Source: Candidatus Peribacteraceae bacterium (GTDB lineage: Bacteria; Patescibacteriota; Gracilibacteria; Peribacterales; Peribacteraceae). From it: a stretch of 5,122 bases of DNA. The DNA lies in contig JABFSS010000026.1 in assembly GCA_013140485.1 (NCBI GenBank), forward strand, positions 1-5,122. Direction: 5' to 3'. How positions within the stretch are numbered: position 1 is the first letter of the stretch; each line of letters begins with the position of its first letter. The notes under the pieces were generated by a model. That model worked only from the letters and a program-made list of their open reading frames with translations, did not search any database and was not told where the DNA came from. Of the stretch, positions 1 through 4,809 are shown one piece after another. The position numbers and the translations under genes were made by a program.

Positions 1-217
1 TCACACTGTCATTCTTCTTCATGATGCCGCCGTTGATCCTGCCCGGTTGCAGTGGCATGCGGGTCTTCTCGTCCACCGGCGTCGTGTGAACGCCGACGTA
101 CACGGAGCCGTCGGGCATTTTCCAGTATTCCAGCTTCCAGCCGAAATTGGAGCCGTAGAACTCGCGTGCTTTGTCCAAATCATTGACGGGAATTTCGAAG
201 TGGACGATGGGATCCAT
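1..217 (-). CDS. VOC family (glyoxalase/bleomycin-resistance fold) protein, N-terminal part
   Basis: The first 72 residues are present and the gene runs off the left edge of the window. The start MDPIVHFEIPVNDLDKAREF, followed by FYGSNFGWK at residues 20-28, is the typical opening beta-alpha unit of a vicinal oxygen chelate (VOC) domain: a beta strand with His6 and Glu8 where metal ligands can sit, then a helix ending in the 'FY...FGW' signature. A second strand with YVGVHTTP follows at residues 40-47. Family members are cytosolic enzymes such as glyoxalase I and dioxygenases, or drug-binding proteins. The substrate cannot be told from this half, and this sub-type (the short 'glyoxalase-like' proteins) is usually of unknown function. 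The ATG at 217 fits family N-termini. No Shine-Dalgarno is present; the leader holds a TTTTCCCCC run. It lies 48 bases downstream of the small helical gene on the same strand and may be co-transcribed with it or use the -10-like site at 252-257. Confidence 0.88.
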   Translation of the reverse strand, partial: MDPIVHFEIPVNDLDKAREFYGSNFGWKLEYWKMPDGSVYVGVHTTPVDEKTRMPLQPGRINGGIMKKNDSV

Positions 218-251
218 GGTGCGGTGGGGGAAAAGGAGAAATCTCTTCCAT

Positions 252-257
252 ACTATA
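252..257 (-). promoter_or_regulatory. Possible -10 element before the VOC gene
   Basis: On the minus strand this reads TATAGT, five of six matches to TATAAT, and it ends 34 bases before the VOC start codon. An identical TATAGT sits 13 bases upstream (265-270), overlapping the stop codon of the preceding gene. I see no matching -35 hexamer at the usual spacing, so this is a weak prediction; the gene could equally be read through from its upstream neighbour. Confidence 0.35.
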
Positions 258-265
258 CAACAAGA

Positions 266-439
266 CTATAAGCCTGCGGCTGCCTTGCTCCTCTGAGATT
301 GAAGCGCCGCGATCTGTCTGTCGAGTTCGGTCACCTGCTGCCGGCGCAGATCTTTCTCTTTCGAGATGAGCTGCTCGGTTTTCTGTTGGTGCGCCGCCGC
401 ATCTCTTTTCTGGGCCGCGAGATCTTGTGCTGTGGGCAT
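266..439 (-). CDS. Small charged, all-helical protein of 57 residues
   Basis: The frame opens with MPTAQDLAAQKRDAAAHQQK and ends in AAAGL before a TAG stop. It is rich in Ala, Gln, Lys, Arg and Glu, with no Pro after residue 2, no Cys and no hydrophobic stretch. This predicts one continuous amphipathic helix, with roughly heptad-spaced Leu/Ile in the second half (LISKEKDLRR, LDRQIAALQSQ), so a coiled coil is likely. I do not recognise a family. A cytosolic location is inferred from the lack of signal or membrane segments. The helix-type composition argues for a real gene rather than a chance frame, as do a TAGAAT -10-like element ending 20 bases before the ATG and placement 48 bases upstream of the VOC gene on the same strand. 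No Shine-Dalgarno is present; the leader carries a run of six C. A longer overlapping minus-strand frame is rich in Arg/Pro/His and is judged a shadow. Confidence 0.65.
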   Translation of the reverse strand: MPTAQDLAAQKRDAAAHQQKTEQLISKEKDLRRQQVTELDRQIAALQSQRSKAAAGL

Positions 440-459
440 AGTGAAGAGGGGGGAAGATG

Positions 460-465
460 ATTCTA
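460..465 (-). promoter_or_regulatory. Putative -10 element of the 57-residue gene
   Basis: The minus strand reads TAGAAT, five of six to consensus, ending 20 bases before the ATG at 439. The spacing matches that seen before other genes here. No -35 hexamer is recognisable at 16-18 bases. It lies in the short divergent region shared with the O-antigen ligase-like gene. Confidence 0.45.
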
Positions 466-492
466 AGACGGATCATGAGTGTTTCTCTGTCA

Positions 493-498
493 TACAAT
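493..498 (+). promoter_or_regulatory. Putative -10 element of the O-antigen ligase-like gene
   Basis: TACAAT (five of six to TATAAT) ends exactly 24 bases before the ATG at 523, the same distance as before the lipoprotein gene and lemA. The region 16-19 bases upstream has no good -35 match. If this is the promoter, earlier in-frame ATGs at 457 and 475 lie upstream of the transcript and cannot be the start. Confidence 0.4.
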
Positions 499-522
499 CG
501 TCATTTTCGTCATACTCGCCGC

Positions 523-2478
523 ATGACGTCGCTCTCTCGGCGATTGCCGGTCATTCTCGAGTGGGGAGTTCTGGTTCTTCTTGCTTTTGGCATTATCTGG
601 CGCGGCGGCAAAGGTCTCGAAGCTACCTGGCTATTGGCGGGCGCCGCGGTCTTCGTCACGTTCGTCCGGTGGTGGTTGGTTCGTGGGAAGAGTGAAGGCG
701 TGCGGACGATTCCGTTTGATCTCTGGGCCGGAGTGATGCTCTTTCTGGCGTGGACTGTTCTCAGTTACATCTTCTCCGAAACGAGGAACTACGGGTTGGA
801 TGAGGTGATTCGGGATGTCGCGTTGGTGATGGTCTTTTTCTGGTGGAGCGGGGCGCCCCAACGAGCCGCGCCTACAGACCCGCATGGGAAGATGATCTCG
901 CGGTTGATCACCGTCATCGCCGTCACGACGCTCATCGCCTGCATGATCGGCATCGCCGTCTACGTGCTCCAGCCGGTGAACCGCTTCGTCGGGACGTTCT
1001 TCGACATGCGGTTCCACACCGATTACTGGCCGAATGCCTGGGCGGAGTATCTGCTGCTTGCCTGGCCCCTCGTTTTTCTCTGGTCGGGAAAGTTCTCACG
1101 GATCATCAGAATCGTCGCGCTTGGCATCGTGTTTGGGTGTCTCTTCCTCAGTTACTCCCGCGGTGCCTTCCTGGTTTTCTGCGGGCAGATCATTCTGGGA
1201 GTACTTCTGATCGGGATTCCGTGGATTCTCCGCAAAGGCATCGAGAAGAGGTCGCTTATTCGGGCGGGCATCGCCGGTCTCTGCGCGCTCCTTATCGCCG
1301 TCGCGCTCTTTGCCGGGGTGAATGCCGTGCGCGGGCGGTTCCACGACATCGAGTCGGTGACGGCGAAGGCGACGTTCACCGCGTCCGAAGGAGGGTCGTC
1401 GATTTCGGAACGACGGGCCTTTTGGGAGCAGTCATTCGAGCTGTCGCTGGAGCGGCCCTTCTTCGGATGGGGTCCGTACAGTTTCCGGTTCGTCCATCCC
1501 CGTTTGCAGACCGCCGTCTTTGCAACATCCGATCACGCCCATAATATTTTCCTGAAGCTCGCGATGGAGCGGGGGTGGCCCGCCGCGCTTCTGTTCCTGT
1601 TTGTGATGCTCCGGATCCTGGTTCCCGCCGCGCTCATGCAGATTCGCGGCAAGGGGAACATCACGGGCCTCGCGATGCTCCTCGGCGTTACGGGCGTCCT
1701 CGCGCACAATCTGATCGATTACAATTTGCAGTTCGTGGGAATCGCTTTGCCGTTCTGGATCGCGCTCGGTTTGCTCGCTCCGGCTGTCACGGCTCACGGA
1801 AATCGTAAGACGTCACTTCGCATCACCGAAATCGTCATTGCCGTGCTTCTCGGGTGCATCACCATCCTCGAAGGCCGTTTTCTCGTGCTCTCCTCGCTCG
1901 GGCGCCGGGCGGAAGCGGCCGGCGATGCCCGCACGGCGCTCGCGTGGTACGACCGTTCGCACGGCCAGCTTTTTTCCCGCGACATGCATCTTGGCCGCAG
2001 TAATCTCTTGTTGATGGAAGGGGACGAGGCCGGCGCTGGCGCGGCGCTGGATGACTACGCCGACGTCAACACGCACGATGCCCGGCTCTGGATTCTCTGG
2101 GGCCGTCTTGCGGAAAAGACAGGCAAAGAAGAAGAGGCGTACCTGGCGTACATGACCGCGTTCGGGTTGGGGAAGTACAACTATCTGGAGCCGCTCGAAG
2201 GGATACTGCGCTTGCGAACCGAAGCGGATCCGTCGGCATTGCCGCCGAAGGAGGAGATCGACGGGATCTTCCGCGCGTTCGGCGAGGCGATCCTCCAGAA
2301 TACCCACTTCATCGCTCTCTCCGAAAGCGTGGAGACCTTCGGACGCGTCAGCGAATTGCTTCAGCAAATTTCCTCGGCAGATCGTGCCGCTCTGCAGATC
2401 TTCACGCAGCAGGTGGTGCAGCATGCTGCTGAAGAACGCGAACGCCTGAGCTCCCGCGCTCCCGGTTTCCTCTGGTAA
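523..2478 (+). CDS. O-antigen ligase / Wzy_C family membrane protein with C-terminal TPR-like region
   Basis: This 651-residue protein is a polytopic inner-membrane protein with about ten or more hydrophobic segments over residues 10-475 and a soluble tail. The Wzy_C (PF04932) hallmarks are visible in order: SYSRG at 210-214, then an extracytoplasmic loop with ERPFFGWGP at 310-318 and the DHAHN motif at 337-341, followed by another membrane run. Family members (WaaL ligases, Wzy polymerases, PglL oligosaccharyltransferases) move lipid-linked glycan chains at the periplasmic or outer face. The His residues of the DHAHN motif and the loop arginines are the expected functional residues. Residues about 460-565 show TPR-like helical pairs (RRAEAAGDARTALAWYDRS and later ALDDYADVN, GRLAEKTGKEEEAYLAYM); the final about 85 residues are helical and charged. 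Which reaction it performs cannot be decided, since no glycosyltransferases are adjacent. In-frame ATGs at 457 and 475 would add an atypical basic leader; 523 is preferred because the first membrane helix then follows directly and a -10-like site sits 24 bases upstream. Confidence 0.9.
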   Translation: MTSLSRRLPVILEWGVLVLLAFGIIWRGGKGLEATWLLAGAAVFVTFVRWWLVRGKSEGVRTIPFDLWAGVMLFLAWTVLSYIFSETRNYGLDEVIRDVALVMVFFWWSGAPQRAAPTDPHGKMISRLITVIAVTTLIACMIGIAVYVLQPVNRFVGTFFDMRFHTDYWPNAWAEYLLLAWPLVFLWSGKFSRIIRIVALGIVFGCLFLSYSRGAFLVFCGQIILGVLLIGIPWILRKGIEKRSLIRAGIAGLCALLIAVALFAGVNAVRGRFHDIESVTAKATFTASEGGSSISERRAFWEQSFELSLERPFFGWGPYSFRFVHPRLQTAVFATSDHAHNIFLKLAMERGWPAALLFLFVMLRILVPAALMQIRGKGNITGLAMLLGVTGVLAHNLIDYNLQFVGIALPFWIALGLLAPAVTAHGNRKTSLRITEIVIAVLLGCITILEGRFLVLSSLGRRAEAAGDARTALAWYDRSHGQLFSRDMHLGRSNLLLMEGDEAGAGAALDDYADVNTHDARLWILWGRLAEKTGKEEEAYLAYMTAFGLGKYNYLEPLEGILRLRTEADPSALPPKEEIDGIFRAFGEAILQNTHFIALSESVETFGRVSELLQQISSADRAALQIFTQQVVQHAAEERERLSSRAPGFLW

Positions 2479-2483
2479 CCTTT
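2464..2483 (+). terminator. Weak hairpin overlapping the ligase stop codon
   Basis: GGTTTCC (2464-2470) pairs with GGTAACC (2474-2480) across a three-base loop with one T-T mismatch, followed by only TTT. The TAA stop codon lies within it. The stem is short and the T-run minimal, and the -35-like site of the next gene begins at 2482, so termination here is only a possibility. Confidence 0.2.
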
Positions 2484-2510
2484 GCCGACCGGATGGAGCA
2501 CTGCTAAAGT
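2482..2510 (+). promoter_or_regulatory. Promoter of the lipoprotein gene
   Basis: TTGCCG (2482-2487, four of six to TTGACA) is followed after exactly 17 bases by TAAAGT (2505-2510, four of six). The -10 is preceded by TGC, giving an extended -10 element. The -10 ends 24 bases before the ATG at 2535, implying a leader of roughly 17-18 bases. This suggests the lipoprotein is transcribed separately from the upstream ligase gene. Confidence 0.55.
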
Positions 2511-2534
2511 CCTATTCCTCTTTCCCCGTTTCCC

Positions 2535-3050
2535 ATGAATACGACGCGTGCCTTCACCGCTATCGCTCTCAGTGTTCTTCTGCTCGCCGCGTGTCAGAAG
2601 CGTGCCGTCCGAACGGAAACGGTGATCGGCAGCGAAACCATGGAAGTCATCATGCCCACGAGAGGCAATATCGAACATCCGGTGCACGGCAAAGAAGTAT
2701 GGTTCGCCATCGGTGCGATGAGCGGCAAAGCCCCGACCAAAGCGAACGGGGTGGCCGAAGCGCATGTATTTACCGACGATGCGTCCAGCGCTACGGTCCG
2801 GTTGAACATCGAAACGCCCCCAAAGGGAACGCGATACGTCGCGTGGTTGCAGAAACCGGGGACGACGGAGCGCATTCGGCTCGACATCTTGCAAAATCCC
2901 TTGGGAGACGTGCGTCACGCGGCGAACGTCGACGTTCAAGAGGATATTCAGGACTACACGGAGGTGGTTGTGACGCTGGAAGCGCAAGCAGGCGCGGCCG
3001 CCGGCGATGAAGTTGTGGCCATGGGCACGCTGACCGAGCGCAAACGCTGA
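2535..3050 (+). CDS. Putative lipoprotein with RskA-like (anti-sigma-K) C-terminal domain
   Basis: The 171-residue product starts with a short basic/polar region, a hydrophobic stretch and a lipobox LAAC ending at Cys20, so export by Sec and lipid attachment at Cys20 are expected. After the lipobox there are no further membrane segments. Residues about 75-165 form a beta-rich pattern: strand-like ATVRLNIETPPKGTRYVAWL, then a polar stretch, then YTEVVVTLE and a final VVAMGTL. The order 'Y-x-x-WL ... VVVTLE ... V-x-x-G' resembles the extracytoplasmic domain of RskA/anti-sigma-K proteins (PF10099). That is my pattern reading, not a search result. RskA proteins normally have an N-terminal cytosolic sigma-binding part and one membrane helix; neither is here, and no sigma factor gene is nearby, so anti-sigma function is not implied. 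It may be a free-standing envelope domain of unknown role. The start has no Shine-Dalgarno; the leader is pyrimidine-rich with TTTCCCC and TTTCCC runs. Confidence 0.85.
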   Translation: MNTTRAFTAIALSVLLLAACQKRAVRTETVIGSETMEVIMPTRGNIEHPVHGKEVWFAIGAMSGKAPTKANGVAEAHVFTDDASSATVRLNIETPPKGTRYVAWLQKPGTTERIRLDILQNPLGDVRHAANVDVQEDIQDYTEVVVTLEAQAGAAAGDEVVAMGTLTERKR

Positions 3051-3118
3051 TTCCAGATTCAAAAGATCGCCTCATCCTGGGGGATGGTTGTGTGTGTTGT
3101 CTGGGCGGTTTCACTCGT

Positions 3119-3145
3119 CTTCCGTCTTCCTCAGAGGACCGGAAG
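3119..3145. repeat. Inverted repeat over the stop codon of the 37-residue ORF
   Basis: CTTCCG (3119-3124) and CGGAAG (3140-3145) are perfect complements separated by 15 bases, which themselves contain a small CCTC-A-GAGG palindrome. The structure spans the minus-strand TGA stop at 3131-3133. No T-run follows on either strand, so it is not a classic intrinsic terminator; it could be a 3'-end-stabilising hairpin or coincidence. Confidence 0.3.
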
Positions 3146-3244
3146 CGTCATCACCATATTCAACGCGACGAAGGTGATGAGCAGCGCATGTAACCAAACA
3201 TGCGAGAGCGAAGCCAAGGATGTGAATTGCTTCACTGGAGCCAT
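3131..3244 (-). CDS. Possible 37-residue hydrophobic membrane peptide
   Basis: This short minus-strand frame starts MAPVKQFTSLASLSHVWLHA and continues into a hydrophobic run, LLITFVALNMVMTLPVL, ending in TGA. The N-terminus is mildly basic and polar and the rest would form a single membrane helix, the usual shape of a bacterial small membrane protein. Support beyond the frame itself is a good promoter match (3271-3298) whose -10 ends 26 bases before the ATG, and a C-rich leader (CCCCCTTCCC) like those of neighbouring genes. No family is recognised. It converges with the lipoprotein gene (gap 3051-3130). A hydrophobic frame this short can arise by chance, so the call rests mainly on promoter and spacing; the plus-strand frame over the same DNA is less convincing. 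Confidence 0.4.
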   Translation of the reverse strand: MAPVKQFTSLASLSHVWLHALLITFVALNMVMTLPVL

Positions 3245-3270
3245 ACTAGATCCCCGGGAAGGGGGTCGGC

Positions 3271-3298
3271 AGTGTACGGACAGAGGTGTTTATGTCCA
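3271..3298 (-). promoter_or_regulatory. Promoter pointing into the 37-residue ORF
   Basis: Read on the minus strand: TGGACA (3298-3293, five of six to TTGACA), a 16-base spacer, then TACACT (3276-3271, four of six to TATAAT). AT-rich DNA lies immediately upstream of the -35, which could act as an UP element. This is the best two-hexamer promoter match in the window. It could also drive a non-coding RNA instead of the small ORF. Confidence 0.5.
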
Positions 3299-3300
3299 GA

Positions 3301-3540
3301 TCACTTGTTGACGAACTGGTTTGTTCAGTTATGAAGTAACTAATGGTCCATAGTATGTATTTCAGTCATTAAAATTCGATCAGAACCCGAATAGTATTAT
3401 GAAATATTGTATAAAAAATGTGTTCAAAAAATTCAATAATCTAACGAGTCATTACTTGCTCAATAATCAATTATATATTTTAAAGTAATATTATTCTTCG
3501 CTGAGCTCAAATATTCATACTTTGTGAAATATGCGGGTCG
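3301..3540. other. AT-rich non-coding island
   Basis: I count 69 G/C in 240 bases (about 29%), far below the flanking genes. Both strands are broken by frequent stops and I find no coding frame. It contains a 9-base direct repeat TCAATAATC (3433-3441 and 3460-3468) and two simple inverted repeats: AGTTA/TAACT at 3327-3341, and ATTACTT (3451-3457) with AAGTAAT (3483-3489). No DnaA-box-like sequence, transposase remnant or repeat array is visible. Possible roles are an upstream activating region for the promoter at 3271-3298, or a remnant of foreign DNA beside a tRNA gene; neither is shown. Confidence 0.55.
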
Positions 3541-3560
3541 CCGGGAGTCACTATGTGAAG

Positions 3561-3585
3561 TCCTGCCATCTGGCTTGAGACAGGA
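3561..3585 (+). other. Hairpin-forming stretch upstream of tRNA-Pro
   Basis: TCCTG (3561-3565) and CAGGA (3581-3585) can pair around an inner CCA-TC-TGG palindrome, and a TCAC-TAT-GTGA hairpin lies just upstream. The 3531-3609 stretch is GC-normal, unlike the AT island before it. It must hold the tRNA promoter; TAGGAT (3594-3599) is a weak -10 candidate with no properly spaced -35. I see no known RNA family. Confidence 0.2.
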
Positions 3586-3609
3586 GAGCTGTGTAGGATC
3601 TCATCCGTT

Positions 3610-3686
3610 CGGGACGTAGCTCAGTTGGCTAGAGCGCGTGGTTCGGGACCACGAGGTCGAAGGTTCAAGTCCTTTCGTCCCGACCA
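3610..3686 (+). tRNA. tRNA-Pro (anticodon CGG)
   Basis: A full cloverleaf can be drawn. The acceptor stem is CGGGACG (3610-3616) with CGTCCCG (3676-3682). The D arm is GCTC/GAGC around AGTTGGCTA. The anticodon stem is CGTGG/CCACG enclosing the loop TTCGGGA, giving anticodon CGG with G37. The variable loop is AGGTC. The T arm is GAAGG-TTCAAGT-CCTTT with one G-T pair. Discriminator A and an encoded CCA end the gene. The anticodon CGG reads the proline codon CCG. The loop and following bases closely match known bacterial tRNA-Pro. No gene overlaps it on the opposite strand: the apparent frames crossing it are the familiar tRNA-antisense artefacts. Confidence 0.96.
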
Positions 3687-3730
3687 TTCATTCAAACATG
3701 CACCGCACAACAGTCTCCCGATATCGTGGA

Positions 3731-3760
3731 TTGTTCTTCGTATCCCGAATGTTCTACGTT
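3731..3760 (+). promoter_or_regulatory. Weak promoter candidate for the DUF1761 gene
   Basis: TTGTTC (3731-3736, four of six to TTGACA) and TACGTT (3755-3760, three of six) are 18 bases apart, and the -10 ends 26 bases before the ATG at 3787. The distance agrees with other genes in the window but the -10 match is poor. Read-through from the tRNA gene 100 bases upstream is the alternative. Confidence 0.25.
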
Positions 3761-3786
3761 GATCGGCAATTCCTTTCCTTTTTCGT

Positions 3787-4185
3787 ATGCTGCAGTTTTC
3801 GTCCATTCTCGTCGCCGCACTCGCCACGATGCCCGTCGGATACCTCTGGTATTCGCCCTTTCTCTTCGCGAAGCCGTGGATGCACCTTAATAAGATTCAC
3901 CACACCCAGATGAAGAAGGGCCCGGGAGTGTTTCCGCTCCTCGTCAGTCTCTTCTCCGGCATCGTGATCGCTTTCCTCATCAGCGTCCTCATGAATATCG
4001 CCGGCATTCATACGCTCGGGCGCGCGTGGAAGCTCGGACTGCTGCTCTGGTTCGGTTTTGACTTTCTGCCCGGGTTCATGCGGTATCTCTTCGATAAGAG
4101 ACCTCTGGAGCTTCTGCTCATCAATTCCGGTCACGCAGCTGCAAATATCATCGTTATTTGCTGGGTGCTGATGCTCATGCGCTAA
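3787..4185 (+). CDS. DUF1761 family integral membrane protein
   Basis: The 132-residue protein has four hydrophobic segments at about residues 4-25, 47-73, 81-100 and 106-131. The first ends in the characteristic VGYLWYSPFLFAKPWM (residues 17-32), where 'G-x-x-WYSP-x-F-x-x-W' is the signature of DUF1761 (PF08570) proteins. The length matches the family (about 130-140 residues). Family members are bacterial and fungal membrane proteins with no established biochemical function. The ATG start places the first membrane helix directly at the N-terminus, as is normal for the family. The leader before the ATG is almost purely pyrimidine (CCTTTCCTTTTT), with no Shine-Dalgarno. It ends 38 bases before lemA, which seems to have its own -10 element, so the two may be transcribed separately or overlap in expression. 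Confidence 0.85.
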   Translation: MLQFSSILVAALATMPVGYLWYSPFLFAKPWMHLNKIHHTQMKKGPGVFPLLVSLFSGIVIAFLISVLMNIAGIHTLGRAWKLGLLLWFGFDFLPGFMRYLFDKRPLELLLINSGHAAANIIVICWVLMLMR

Positions 4186-4193
4186 ATGGCGTG

Positions 4194-4199
4194 TATACT
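4194..4199 (+). promoter_or_regulatory. Putative -10 element of lemA
   Basis: TATACT (five of six to TATAAT) starts 9 bases after the DUF1761 stop codon and ends 24 bases before the lemA ATG. A -35 hexamer is not evident in the end of the upstream gene. It also argues that the longer in-frame TTG start at 4158 is not used. Confidence 0.45.
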
Positions 4200-4223
4200 C
4201 GTGGTGATTTCCCCCACTTGATC

Positions 4224-4784
4224 ATGAACAATTCCAAAGTTCTTTACATTGTTCTCGGCGTTCTTGCAGTTCTCGCGCTGTGGGTGTGGACGGGATACAA
4301 CGGTTTGGTTTCGTCGAAGGCGGCGGTCGAAGGATCGTGGGCGCAAGTCGAGACACAATACCAGCGTCGAATCGATCTCGTGCCGAATCTCGTCAGCACC
4401 GTGAAGGGGGCCGCAAACTTTGAACAGGAAACGTTCACCGCCATCACCGAAGCACGGTCGCAGTGGCAGGGAGCGGGAAGCCGCGACGAGAAGATCAACG
4501 CCGCATCCGGATTTGATTCCGCGCTCAGCCGCCTGCTCGTGACGGTGGAAGCGTATCCGCAGCTCCAGGCGACGCAGGCCTTCCGCGATCTGATGACGCA
4601 GTTGGAGGGAACAGAGAATCGCATCTCCACGGCTCGTCGTGACTTCAACACCGCCGTGCAGACCTACAACGTCCGGGTCGCGCGCTTCCCGAGCAACCTG
4701 CTTGCCGGAATGTTCGGCTTCGAATCCGAGAAGATGTTCAGCGCCGATGAGGGAGCCGACAAGGCTCCGGCCGTGAATTTCTAA
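4224..4784 (+). CDS. lemA: LemA family protein
   Basis: This 186-residue protein has an N-terminal membrane anchor (residues 6-23), then YNGLV (25-29) and the highly conserved helix with WAQVETQYQRRIDLVPNLV (39-57), the family hallmark. The rest is the long helical bundle, with AITEARSQW in the middle and a C-terminal 'YN..V..FPSNLLAGMFGF' block at about 151-170, ending 'PAVNF'. Length and motif order are those of complete LemA proteins (PF04011). LemA is a widespread envelope protein of poorly defined function, anchored by its N-terminus with the helical domain outside or in the periplasm. The ATG at 4224 gives the standard N-terminus; an in-frame TTG at 4158 would add 22 residues overlapping the previous gene and is rejected. 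The leader contains TTTCCCCC and no Shine-Dalgarno. The TPM-domain gene follows after 29 bases, the usual partnership. Confidence 0.95.
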   Translation: MNNSKVLYIVLGVLAVLALWVWTGYNGLVSSKAAVEGSWAQVETQYQRRIDLVPNLVSTVKGAANFEQETFTAITEARSQWQGAGSRDEKINAASGFDSALSRLLVTVEAYPQLQATQAFRDLMTQLEGTENRISTARRDFNTAVQTYNVRVARFPSNLLAGMFGFESEKMFSADEGADKAPAVNF

Positions 4785-4790
4785 CAATTC

Positions 4791-4809
4791 GCGCGCTGAA
4801 GACGCGCGC
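4791..4809 (+). repeat. GC-only hairpin between lemA and the TPM gene
   Basis: GCGCGC (4791-4796) and GCGCGC (4804-4809) are separated by TGAAGAC, so the lemA-TPM transcript can form a six-pair all-GC stem with a seven-base loop. It ends four bases before the ATG of the TPM gene. There is no T-run, so it is not a terminator; it could limit ribosome access and lower or couple translation of the second gene. Confidence 0.35.

Noticed and set aside
180..497. Minus-strand frame of 105 residues over the 57-residue gene
   Set aside because: Arg/Pro/His-rich composition typical of a shadow frame; the alternative frame has coherent coiled-coil composition.
457..522. N-terminal extension of the ligase gene to the ATGs at 457 or 475
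   Set aside because: The extra residues are basic and not membrane-like, 457 leaves only 17 bases to the divergent start codon at 439, and a -10-like TACAAT lies downstream of both ATGs.
2361..3062. Minus-strand frame of 233 residues opposite the lipoprotein gene
   Set aside because: The opposite strand carries a clear lipoprotein with signal peptide and promoter; this frame is Arg/His-rich with no recognisable motif and overlaps the ligase 3' end.
3064..3080. CATCC-TGGG-GGATG hairpin after the lipoprotein stop as a terminator
   Set aside because: Only five stem pairs and no T-run follows (GTTGTGTGTG); not strong enough to call.
3084..3311. Plus-strand frame of 75 residues after the lipoprotein gene
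   Set aside because: No domain, odd Cys-rich composition, no leader or promoter signal like the other genes, and it runs across the minus-strand promoter.
3421..3489. CRISPR-like or iteron repeats in the AT-rich DNA
   Set aside because: Only two copies of a 9-base low-complexity repeat are present, without regular spacing; expected often in AT-rich sequence.
3301..3540. AT-rich island as a replication origin
   Set aside because: No DnaA-box-like TTATCCACA sequences, no regular iterons and no dnaA/dnaN or rep gene nearby.
3621..3827. Minus-strand frame of 68 residues containing RKDLNLRPRGPEPRALAN
   Set aside because: It is the antisense translation of the tRNA-Pro gene. 'DLNxRPRGPEPRALA' peptides are a well-known annotation artefact across bacteria.
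3638..3913. Plus-strand frame with MVRDHEVEGSSPFVPT
   Set aside because: It starts inside the tRNA. 'VEGSSPFVPT' is the usual sense-strand tRNA artefact, and the frame also overlaps the well-supported DUF1761 gene.
4158..4223. TTG start giving a 208-residue LemA
   Set aside because: It overlaps the end of the DUF1761 gene, adds residues foreign to LemA N-termini, and lies upstream of the TATACT element.
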